39,341 bases of DNA from an uncultured Alphaproteobacteria bacterium (GTDB taxonomy: Bacteria > Pseudomonadota > Alphaproteobacteria > CAAHEQ01 > UBA3637): contig CALXXA010000038.1 of assembly GCA_944392585.1 (NCBI GenBank), forward strand, positions 1 to 39,341, given 5' to 3'. The first letter of the stretch is position 1. Each line of letters opens with the position of its first letter. Shown piece after piece: positions 9,670 through 16,914 of this stretch. Made by a program: the position numbers and the translations under genes. The notes beneath the pieces are model-generated. The model saw only the letters and a list, made by a program, of their open reading frames with translations, was not told the DNA's origin and made no database searches.

Positions 9670-9697
9670 ATTATTAACCTAAATTATATTTCCCACC

Positions 9698-9726
9698 AGC
9701 ATAGCGAAAAAAACAGCATATTGCAA
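9698..9726 (-). promoter_or_regulatory. Putative sigma-70 promoter of lepA
   Basis: On the minus strand TTGCAA and TATGCT are 17 bases apart, ending about 30 bases before the lepA ATG. A TTGC-type -35 also appears before gltX and plsY. Confidence 0.55.
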
Positions 9727-9807
9727 GTATCCGATAAAATCTTCTTTATTTTTTATAAAATTTATTTTATACCTAGTAAAATATATCTGGGAAAAAGGAG
9801 GATTAAA

Positions 9808-10890
9808 ATGTCTAAAGTTTATTTTATGGACTTTAAAGTCCGCGATATGGAAAAGGACAGTAAAGTTCAAAAAATTGAACGTCTGTGTGATGCTGCCGGA
9901 TTAAAAAATTTCTTAAAAAAAGGAGATTTAACAGCTATTAAAATCCATTTTGGAGAAAGAGGAAATGACGGATTTATTTCTCCTGTTTATGTACGACGTG
10001 TTGTTGAAAAAATTAAAGAGCAGGGGGCTATTGCTTTTCTAACGGATACAAATGTCTTTTATGTTGGAGAACGTCAGAATGCACCGGAACATTTAAAGCT
10101 GGCTGTTGAACACGGTTTTGATTATGCGGTTGTCGGAGCTCCTCTTATTATCGCCGATGGTTTAAAAGGAAACAACAGTCGCGAAATCCCTATACATGCG
10201 AAGCATTTTGAGACGGTAACTGTCGCAGGAGATATTGTAGATGCCGACAGTATGGTCGTTTTATCTCATTTTAAAGGTCACCCTATCGCAGGATTCGGAG
10301 GAGCTATTAAAAATCTGGCAATGGGATGCGCTCCCGCCATAGGGAAAAAGGCTCAACATCAAGAACGTCCATGTATAGATGAGAATTTATGTGTCGGATG
10401 TGGAACATGCGTAAGAGAATGTGCTCCTCAGGCATTATATTTAGTTAATAAAAAAGCACATCTGAACGCTCAAATATGTGTCGGATGCGGAAAATGTACA
10501 ACGGTTTGTCCCAAACAAGCTATATCAATGGATCTAAAAAAACAGTCCACTGCTTTTATGGAACGTTTGGTCGAATATGCTAAAGGAGCTGTCAAAAATA
10601 AAAAAAATCGTGTTTTTTATATAAATTTTCTGATGAATGTTACTCCTTTGTGCGATTGCTTCCATTTTTCAAATGAAACAATTGTTCCAGATATAGGATT
10701 ATTGGCATCTGATGATCCTATTGCCCTTGATAAAGCTTGTTATGATATGGTCGTTCAAAAAGCTGGTAAGGATATTTTGAAAAACTTACACCATGATGTA
10801 GATATGATGCGGCAAATATCATATGGAAGCGAAATCGGATTAGGATCTATGGATTATGAGCTTATATCCTTAAACGGAGAAAATATATGA
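9808..10890 (+). CDS. DUF362 family protein with two 4Fe-4S motifs
   Basis: A 360-residue protein. Residues 1-185 match the DUF362 type (IKIHFGERGNDGFISP, then LSHFKGHPIAGFGGAIKNLA). A bacterial ferredoxin module follows, with two CxxCxxCxxxC motifs, CVGCGTCVRECAP and CVGCGKCTTVCP, near residues 193-240. The C-terminal part (LMNVTPLCDCF, PDIGLLASDDPIALDKA) completes the usual DUF362 fold. The biochemical role of most members is unknown; electron transfer is inferred from the clusters. I set the start at ATG 9808, preceded by AAGGAGG; a longer reading from 9616 begins inside lepA and lacks a ribosome site. The next gene overlaps its TGA by 4 bases. Confidence 0.9.
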   Translation: MSKVYFMDFKVRDMEKDSKVQKIERLCDAAGLKNFLKKGDLTAIKIHFGERGNDGFISPVYVRRVVEKIKEQGAIAFLTDTNVFYVGERQNAPEHLKLAVEHGFDYAVVGAPLIIADGLKGNNSREIPIHAKHFETVTVAGDIVDADSMVVLSHFKGHPIAGFGGAIKNLAMGCAPAIGKKAQHQERPCIDENLCVGCGTCVRECAPQALYLVNKKAHLNAQICVGCGKCTTVCPKQAISMDLKKQSTAFMERLVEYAKGAVKNKKNRVFYINFLMNVTPLCDCFHFSNETIVPDIGLLASDDPIALDKACYDMVVQKAGKDILKNLHHDVDMMRQISYGSEIGLGSMDYELISLNGENI

Positions 10891-11645
10891 ATAGAATCTT
10901 CTTAACCCTTTTTGTGCTCTTATGTGCTTGTTCTACAGTAAATCCTTTAAAAGAAATGCGTTTCCAACCTATTTCAACAATGGATTACACTATTGCAAGT
11001 TGGTACAAAATCACTATGCCCGGGAAACCTTTAAAAGTTTATATTGAAGGAGATGGATATGCCTTCAACAATAATGGTTTCCCTACTCAGGATCCTACTC
11101 CAAAGAGCACTTTCTGGCGAGAAGTCGCAGCCCATGATCCAAGTCCAAATGTCGCCTATCTGGCAAGACCTTGCCAATATATCATGAGCTCTACTTGTTC
11201 TCAGCAAGATTGGACAACCGGGAGATTTTCTAAACCTGTCATTGATGCAATGGATACTGCTGTTTTAAAGCTTATGAAAAAAGCTAAAACAAATCAAATT
11301 ATTTTAATAGGCTATTCCGGAGGCGCTCAAATAAGTGGACTTATCGCCATTCATCACCCGGAACAAGTCAAAAAATGGATAACTGTTGCAGGTGTTATTG
11401 ACTATCAAAGATGGACTGCCTGGCATGGCGATAATCCGCTCATGTATTCCATTGATTTATCGAAATATCTATCTGATATTAAAAAAATAAATCAAATTCA
11501 TTATGTCGGGACAAAAGATGAAGTCGTCCCTATGGAATTAACTCAAAAAATACTTTCCGATGAGACTTTAATCGTTCCCGTTTATGGTGCAAAACATGAT
11601 CGCGGGTATGATAAAGTTATTCAATATATTTACAATGAACAATAA
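10887..11645 (+). CDS. Putative lipoprotein with alpha/beta-hydrolase fold
   Basis: A 252-residue protein with a lipoprotein-type signal (hydrophobic core then LLCACS, lipid-modified Cys near residue 15). YIEGDGYAF near residue 52 resembles an oxyanion loop. GYSGGAQ near residue 140 looks like a nucleophile elbow, VGTKDEVVP could hold the acid, and GAKHDRGYD the His, so a serine hydrolase is likely. The substrate is unknown. The gene overlaps the DUF362 stop by 4 bases and the next gene by 11 bases, so the three genes are co-transcribed. Confidence 0.75.
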   Translation: MNRIFLTLFVLLCACSTVNPLKEMRFQPISTMDYTIASWYKITMPGKPLKVYIEGDGYAFNNNGFPTQDPTPKSTFWREVAAHDPSPNVAYLARPCQYIMSSTCSQQDWTTGRFSKPVIDAMDTAVLKLMKKAKTNQIILIGYSGGAQISGLIAIHHPEQVKKWITVAGVIDYQRWTAWHGDNPLMYSIDLSKYLSDIKKINQIHYVGTKDEVVPMELTQKILSDETLIVPVYGAKHDRGYDKVIQYIYNEQ

Positions 11646-12144
11646 ACTCGGAATTAATTTCTTTGATAGAAATACTCTTCTCGTCGCCAAAGAGTTGATC
11701 GGAAAAGAACTCGTTTATGAAAATAAACATCTTTGGATTACTGAAACAGAAGCTTATATGGGGTTTGATGATCCAGCAAGTCACGCTTATAAAGGACGAA
11801 CTCCTCGAAATGCAATAATGTACGGAAAAGCAGGATTTTCTTACATTTATTTTATCTATGGAATGTATCATTGCTTGAATATCGTAACAGAAAAAGAAGG
11901 ATACCCCGCTGCTGTTTTAATCCGAGGAGGTTTATTACATGACGGAACATATTTAAATGGTCCCGGTAAATTATGTCGTTACTTAAATCTTACAACCGCT
12001 CAGAATAAAATCAACATGACTTCAAGTTCTTTGTTGTTTGTTACTGACAATTCTCATTTTTTTAAGATAAAAACAACGCCTCGCATCGGAATTAAAGTCG
12101 GTGTGGAATTACCATGGCGATTTATAGCGGATATAAAAAAATAA
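11635..12144 (+). CDS. mpg: DNA-3-methyladenine glycosylase (AAG/MPG type)
   Basis: Removes alkylated or deaminated purines from DNA in base excision repair. The 169 residues hold the family signatures: LIGKELV near residue 20, ITETEAYMG with the catalytic Glu near residue 37, SHAYKGRTPRN near residue 48, and FSYIYFIYGMYHCLN near residue 62. The C-terminal LNGPGKLCRYLNL is also typical. The start at ATG 11635 matches where homology begins; an upstream ATG at 11584 would add 17 residues lying within the previous gene. It overlaps the hydrolase gene by 11 bases. The protein is a little shorter than many members (180-200). Confidence 0.93.
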   Translation: MNNKLGINFFDRNTLLVAKELIGKELVYENKHLWITETEAYMGFDDPASHAYKGRTPRNAIMYGKAGFSYIYFIYGMYHCLNIVTEKEGYPAAVLIRGGLLHDGTYLNGPGKLCRYLNLTTAQNKINMTSSSLLFVTDNSHFFKIKTTPRIGIKVGVELPWRFIADIKK

Positions 12145-12178
12145 TCCACGTTCCAAGGAAGAAACTTTTTATAATAAA

Positions 12179-12718
12179 TCATTCTCCGGAAATTAATTTT
12201 CTTTCAAAAAAATATCTGGATATTTGTCCGCTATACATTTCCCATAAAACATTAAACTGTTTTTCATATTGATTAATCACTTCCGGTTCGTTCGAAATAA
12301 CTAAACAATTTTCAGAGTTTTTATTAGATGCCGAATAAGTCCAATTGAATGAGCCGGTAATCATTTTTTCGCCGTCAAAAACAGCAAACTTATTATGTTC
12401 TAGTTCATACTCCGTATTAATTTTAATAGGGATGTTCTTCTGATATAAGCGTGTCGTTACGGAAGAATAGTGATCTGCTTGTTTTTTATCTGTAATAATA
12501 CGGATTTTTATACCTCTGTTGTGAGCTTTTTCAATAGCTCTCATGATAGGCCTGTTTGTGATTGTATAAACAGCTATATCCACTGTTTTCTGAGATTCGT
12601 TGAGTAATTTTATAATTTGATTCTCACAATCTAAAGATGGAGAAAAATATGCCGTCACAGCAGCTGAAACAGGCGTTTGCAATAATCCTAAAATAAAAAG
12701 TCCTTTTAATATCTTCAT
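12179..12718 (-). CDS. Exported phospholipase D-like nuclease (single HKD)
   Basis: A 179-residue protein with a signal peptide (residues 1-19, ending in VSA). One HKD motif, EHNKFAVFDGEKMITGSFNW, lies near residues 107-126. Proteins with a single HKD of this size (Nuc/EDTA-resistant endonuclease group) form dimers with one active site across the interface and cut DNA. Exported, it would act in the periplasm or outside, for example in nucleotide scavenging or DNA uptake; which one is not shown. It is a lone gene, convergent with mpg, with AAAGG upstream of the ATG. Confidence 0.85.
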   Translation of the reverse strand: MKILKGLFILGLLQTPVSAAVTAYFSPSLDCENQIIKLLNESQKTVDIAVYTITNRPIMRAIEKAHNRGIKIRIITDKKQADHYSSVTTRLYQKNIPIKINTEYELEHNKFAVFDGEKMITGSFNWTYSASNKNSENCLVISNEPEVINQYEKQFNVLWEMYSGQISRYFFERKLISGE

Positions 12719-12796
12719 ATTGACCTTTAAGAAAAGAAAAATAACTTTATTTTAATAAGAGTCCTCTAAAAAATCAAAGATTTTTTTAGCTTTTTA

Positions 12797-12824
12797 TTGA
12801 CGGTTTAAACCTGTATGATAAACT
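12797..12824 (+). promoter_or_regulatory. Putative promoter of the dCMP deaminase gene
   Basis: TTGACG and TAAACT are 16 bases apart, followed closely by AAGGAGG and the ATG at 12846, which would give a very short leader. Confidence 0.4.
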
Positions 12825-12845
12825 AAAATAAACAAGGAGGTATTC

Positions 12846-13334
12846 ATGTCTGATTACAAACGTCCTTCCTGGGATAATTATTTCTTAGAAGTTATGCATG
12901 CTTTAGCGAAAAGAGCGACATGTGATCGAGGGCGAACAGCCTGTGTTATTGTTAAAAACAATCAAATTATTGTATCCGGATATGTCGGTTCTCCTCCTGG
13001 CTTCCCTCATTGCGATGATGTTGGACATATGATTAAAACAGTGACCCATAATGATGGGACTCAAACAACTCATTGTATGAGAACATTACATGCGGAACAA
13101 AATGCAATTTGTCAAGCGGCTAAATGTGGTATATCGATAGATGGAGGAACCATTTATTGTAAAATATCTCCATGTCGAGCATGTGCTATGTTATTGATTT
13201 CTTGCGGGATAAAACGCGTTGTCTCTGAATATAAGTATCAAATGGCTTCAGAAGGAGAAGAAATGATGCGCGCCGCAGGAATTCAAATTGATTATATTCA
13301 TGATGAAGTATATACGTATGATAAAAAGGATTGA
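12846..13334 (+). CDS. dCMP deaminase family protein (ComEB-like)
   Basis: A zinc-dependent cytidine/deoxycytidylate deaminase, 162 residues. TCDRGRTACVIV, VSGYVGSPPG and HCMRTLHAEQNAI (zinc His and catalytic Glu) are followed by ISPCRACAMLLISCGI (zinc Cys pair), in the order of ComEB/dCMP deaminases. The reaction turns dCMP into dUMP for thymidylate synthesis, so it sits logically with tmk, further along. Its TGA at 13332-13334 falls 5 bases before the next ATG. TGA ends this intact gene, which matters for the interrupted genes below. Confidence 0.92.
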   Translation: MSDYKRPSWDNYFLEVMHALAKRATCDRGRTACVIVKNNQIIVSGYVGSPPGFPHCDDVGHMIKTVTHNDGTQTTHCMRTLHAEQNAICQAAKCGISIDGGTIYCKISPCRACAMLLISCGIKRVVSEYKYQMASEGEEMMRAAGIQIDYIHDEVYTYDKKD

Positions 13335-13339
13335 TATTT

Positions 13340-14305
13340 ATGGCAAGTCAAGTTTGGTTACTTATAGATAATAGAGCTGGAAATATAAATCAGTTGTTGG
13401 GAATCGCCGAACATCTGAAGCTTCCTTTTGAGGAGAAAAAAATAGAATATTCAAAATTAGTTATATTACCTAATTTTCTGAAAGGATCGAGTCTTATTGG
13501 AATAAAACAAACATCAAAAAATAACTTAACGCCTCCGTACCCAGACCTTGTAATCGGAGCCGGACGAAGAGTATTCCCCGTCGCAAGGTTTATAAAAAAA
13601 GCTTCTAAAGGGAAAACAAAAATAGTTCAACTGATGAACCCAGGACTGAGTGGTTTTCAAGAAGCTGATTTAATCGCTATTCCAACACATGACGATTATA
13701 ATGGATACTCAAATAATGTTATACGTACTTTAGGAGCTCCACATCGCGTAACAAAAGAAAAACTTAAGCAGGAGCGAGAAAAGTGGAAAGGAATTTTTGA
13801 AAACTATCCATCGCCTCGAGTTTCCGTTATTATAGGAGGATCAACAAAGAAAGAACCCTTCACATCAAAAATGGCTCAAAATCTTGTTCAAAACATATTT
13901 CAATTAAACCCCGGTTCCGTTTTTATAACAACTTCCAGAAGGACGCCTCCTAACGTTATTGAGATTTTGAAAAAGTCTTTCTCCAGAAAAACAACTTATT
14001 TTTATCAATATGGAGATAAAAAAGATAACCCTTACTTCGGATTGCTTTCTTGGGCTGATCAAATTGTTGTTACGGGAGATTCCATTTCTATGTGTTCTGA
14101 ATGCTGTGCAAGCGGCGTTCCTGTTTATATTTACGCTCCTGAGAAAATGACTGCGAAGAAACATCAACGGTTCCATAAACAATTATATCGTTTAGGGTAT
14201 GCTACTGCTCTTGGTTCCGGACAAATAGCCTTTGGAGGACGCTTAAATGCCGCAGAGGATATTGCACAAAAGATAAAATCCCTTTTAGAAGTCAAAAAAT
14301 CCTAA
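13340..14305 (+). CDS. ELM1-like (DUF1022) putative nucleoside-diphosphate-sugar epimerase
   Basis: A 321-residue protein of the family named for plant mitochondrial fission factor ELM1 and common in alphaproteobacteria. It begins VWLLIDNRAGNINQ, has PDLVIGAGRRVFPVARF near residue 74, LMNPGLSGFQEADLIAIP near residue 105, IIGGSTKKEP near residue 160 and VVTGDSISMCSECCASG near residue 245. It looks like a GT-B-fold glycosyltransferase relative; the bacterial activity is not settled. I start at ATG 13340 with AAAAGGA eight bases upstream; a TTG at 13331 overlaps that site. It is co-transcribed with the dCMP deaminase gene and overlaps the convergent DUF502 gene by 4 bases. Confidence 0.88.
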   Translation: MASQVWLLIDNRAGNINQLLGIAEHLKLPFEEKKIEYSKLVILPNFLKGSSLIGIKQTSKNNLTPPYPDLVIGAGRRVFPVARFIKKASKGKTKIVQLMNPGLSGFQEADLIAIPTHDDYNGYSNNVIRTLGAPHRVTKEKLKQEREKWKGIFENYPSPRVSVIIGGSTKKEPFTSKMAQNLVQNIFQLNPGSVFITTSRRTPPNVIEILKKSFSRKTTYFYQYGDKKDNPYFGLLSWADQIVVTGDSISMCSECCASGVPVYIYAPEKMTAKKHQRFHKQLYRLGYATALGSGQIAFGGRLNAAEDIAQKIKSLLEVKKS

Positions 14306-15018
14306 TTTTTAGGTTCTTCTATTGATGATCGTGTTAAATCTTGTTTAGCGGATTGAATAGCTTCATCCATTATGGCTTGTTGCTTTTGAGGCGAATCCGG
14401 AGTCACAATTCCCGTCGAAATAATAATTTTCCATGCATCATCTACTCTTAAATTTAATGGGATTAAATCTTTTTTAGGGACAAAAATCAAAAATCCGGAA
14501 GTAGGGTTAGGGGTTGTTGGAACATAAATGCTGACTAATTCTTCTTTTACATTCTTTTGAATGCCTGAATAAACTTGTCCAGTAATAAAAGCGATTGTCC
14601 ATAAGTCTTTTCGAGGATATTGTACAAGAACCGCCTGTCGGAAAGCAGTTGCCTGACCACCGCCTATAACTGTTTCTAATATCTTATGAAGAGCGCTGTA
14701 TATTCCGGAGACAACGGGCATTTTAGAAATAATTTTATTCATTATTTTAATAAGCGCATTTCCAAGAAACCCTGAAGATACCATTCCTATCAAAACTAAA
14801 AAAACCAGTAAAATAATTAGTCCTAAACCAGGTATGCCGTATGGTAGATAATTTTCGGGAGTATATTTGGCTGGAATAAAACTCGTCACTTTTTTATCAA
14901 TGAAGTTAATTAATTCAACAGCTATATAAATTGTAATGGCTAATGGGGCTGAAACTAAAATACCTGTTATAAAATATGTTTTAATACTTCTGGATTTTTT
15001 AACTTTTTCTGTAGACAT
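14302..15018 (-). CDS. DUF502 family membrane protein
   Basis: A 238-residue inner-membrane protein. Two hydrophobic segments lie near residues 15-36 and 62-88 (GLGLIILLVFLVLIGMVSSG), followed by a soluble domain with MPVVSGIYSALHKILETVIG and PTTPNPTSGFLIFVPKKDL, both typical of DUF502. Function is unknown. Two ATGs are possible; AAGGAG at 15025-15030 sits 6 bases before ATG 15018 but directly against ATG 15024, so the shorter form is preferred. It stands alone, convergent with the ELM1-like gene. Confidence 0.88.
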   Translation of the reverse strand: MSTEKVKKSRSIKTYFITGILVSAPLAITIYIAVELINFIDKKVTSFIPAKYTPENYLPYGIPGLGLIILLVFLVLIGMVSSGFLGNALIKIMNKIISKMPVVSGIYSALHKILETVIGGGQATAFRQAVLVQYPRKDLWTIAFITGQVYSGIQKNVKEELVSIYVPTTPNPTSGFLIFVPKKDLIPLNLRVDDAWKIIISTGIVTPDSPQKQQAIMDEAIQSAKQDLTRSSIEEPKN

Positions 15019-15106
15019 ACGCATCTCCTTGCTAAAAACATTTTGTCATAAAGAAGACAGTTTGTAAAGCGTGTGTTTGTTTTTTAACAAAAAAACGAAA
15101 CAAGAC

Positions 15107-15135
15107 TTGCTAATTTATTTTCTTTCATGTAAAAG
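15107..15135 (+). promoter_or_regulatory. Putative promoter of plsY-dprA-topA
   Basis: TTGCTA and TAAAAG are separated by 17 bases, about 35 bases before the plsY ATG. The -10 match is only four of six bases. Confidence 0.35.
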
Positions 15136-15169
15136 TATGACACATATATTTCTATATAAGGAGTATAAT

Positions 15170-15769
15170 ATGATTTATCTTGTTTCTGTTCTTATCGGGT
15201 ATTTTTTTGGAACAATTCCTTTTGGTCTTCTTTTTACTCAATTTGCTGGAATGGGTGACATTCGGCAGATTGGATCAGGAAATATCGGAGCTACAAATGT
15301 CTTAAGAACAGGGAGGAAAGACTTAGCCTTGCTTACATTGATTTTTGATGTCAGCAAAGCAGGTCTTGTTGCCTTGATAACGGAAGCCTTTTTTTCGAAC
15401 CCTTTTGCAGGTTTATGTGCCGGAACAGCAGCGGTTATAGGTCATAACTTCCCTGTATGGCTGAAGTTCAAAGGAGGCAAAGGAGTCGCTTCCACTCTCG
15501 GATTGATGCTTGCGACAAATCCTGTTGTCGGTGTTTTGACTTGTTTAACATGGTTATTGACCGCGTTATTATTTAAATATTCTTCTCTGGCAGCATTAAG
15601 TGCATTAGTTTTAGCTCCTTTTTTTGCTCTTATTCTCGGGGGAAATAACGCATATATGTATGCTTTGTTTTATGCTTTTTTAGCTGTTCTTTCTGTTTGG
15701 CGACATAAAACAAATATTTCGCGTTTGTTAAATAAAACAGAACCTCAAATTAAAATTAAAAAGGAATAA
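15170..15769 (+). CDS. plsY: Acyl-phosphate:glycerol-3-phosphate acyltransferase
   Basis: Makes lysophosphatidate, the first step of phospholipid synthesis, in the inner membrane. The 199 residues are mostly hydrophobic with about five membrane spans. The three conserved loops are visible: GSGNIGATNVLR near residue 37, GHNFPVWLKFKGGKGVAST near residue 93, and WRHKTNISRL near residue 180. The start at ATG 15170 follows AAGGAG and matches family length; a longer reading from 15071 adds 33 residues without a ribosome site. The dprA ATG follows the stop by 2 bases. Confidence 0.95.
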   Translation: MIYLVSVLIGYFFGTIPFGLLFTQFAGMGDIRQIGSGNIGATNVLRTGRKDLALLTLIFDVSKAGLVALITEAFFSNPFAGLCAGTAAVIGHNFPVWLKFKGGKGVASTLGLMLATNPVVGVLTCLTWLLTALLFKYSSLAALSALVLAPFFALILGGNNAYMYALFYAFLAVLSVWRHKTNISRLLNKTEPQIKIKKE

Positions 15770-15771
15770 TA

Positions 15772-16911
15772 ATGCAGCAGGAATTGTCTCAAGAAGAAAA
15801 AGTAGAATGGCTCAGATTGTATCGTTGCGAAAATGTAGGACCGATTACATTCAAAAACTTAGTCAATTATTATGAAACTCCTTCTGAGGCCTTAAAACAT
15901 ATATCGGAATTTGCCAAAAGAGGCGGCCGTAAAAAAGAAATAACAATATGCTCAAAAAAATCCGCTTATGAATAAATAGAAAAAACAGAGGCTTTAGGAG
16001 GGAAAATAATCTCTGCTTGTGAGGTGGATTATCCACCTTTATTACGTCTGATAGAAGATTCTCCGCCGGTTATTTCTGTCTTGGGAAATGCCTCGTTAAT
16101 GCAAAAAAACTGTGTCGGAATAGTCGGAACACGTCATGCTTCGCTAAACGGAAAAAATATGGCTCGAAAGTTAGCATTTGATTTAACTCAATCCGACTAT
16201 GTTATTGTATCGGGGATGGCTCGAGGTATTGATTCAGCCTCTCATGAAGGAGCTTTGGCTAATACCGAAAAAGGAGGAACTATCGCCGTTCTCGGAACGG
16301 GAATCGATGTTATCTATCCAATAGAAAACAAAGAGCTTTATCAGAAAATCATCGAAAGAGGCACTATTATTTCTGAATTTCCTCTGGCATCTCAACCATA
16401 TCCGGGGTGTTTCCCAAGACGTAATCGTATTATTTCCGGTTTATCCAGAGGTCTGATTGTTATTGAAGCTCATGAAAAATCCGGCTCTTTAATTACGGCC
16501 GACTTAGCATGGAAGCAGAAAAGACATGTTTTCGCGGTACCGGGAAGCCCTATGGATATAAGAAGTCATGGTCCAAACGCGTTATTAAAAAAAGGGGCAA
16601 CATTAGTTGAAAACGCTCTAGACGTCTTGAATGTTTTAGATCTGATTAATATATCTGATATGGCTGATTTATATCAGCAACAATTAGATGTCTCCATGAT
16701 AAATCCGGATGTTTCTGAGGTATCGGAAGCCAGACGTATGATTATAGAAAATTTAAGTCCGGAAACGATTTTAGTTGACGAATTAATCAGAGAGTGTCAT
16801 TTATCAGCATCAGTGGTCAATGTTGTATTAGTAGAATTGGAGTTAGCCGGACGAATAGAACGGTTCCCAGGAAACAAAGTCGCATTAATAGCTCATTCAC
16901 AATTAGGATAA
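15772..16911 (+). pseudogene. dprA: dprA (DNA processing protein A), interrupted by one in-frame TAA
   Basis: DprA binds incoming single-stranded DNA and loads RecA during natural transformation. The frame runs from ATG 15772 for 67 codons, meets TAA at 15973-15975, and continues unbroken for 311 more codons. The joined 379 residues match a full DprA: an N-terminal helical domain (WLRLYRCENVGPITFKNLV), IEKTEALGGKII right after the stop, then the Rossmann domain with GIVGTRHAS, VSGMARGIDSASHEGAL, GTGIDVIYP, FPRRNRIISGLS and KSGSLITADLAWKQ, and a C-terminal winged-helix part. The stop replaces one codon in a usually continuous Glu/Lys/Ala-rich linker. A restart at a later codon could still make the Rossmann part. 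It lies between plsY and topA, 3 bases before topA. Confidence 0.85.
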
Positions 16912-16914
16912 AAA

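Noticed and set aside
9616-9807. N-terminal extension of the DUF362 protein
   Set aside because: It starts inside lepA, has no ribosome site and low-complexity sequence; AAGGAGG marks ATG 9808.
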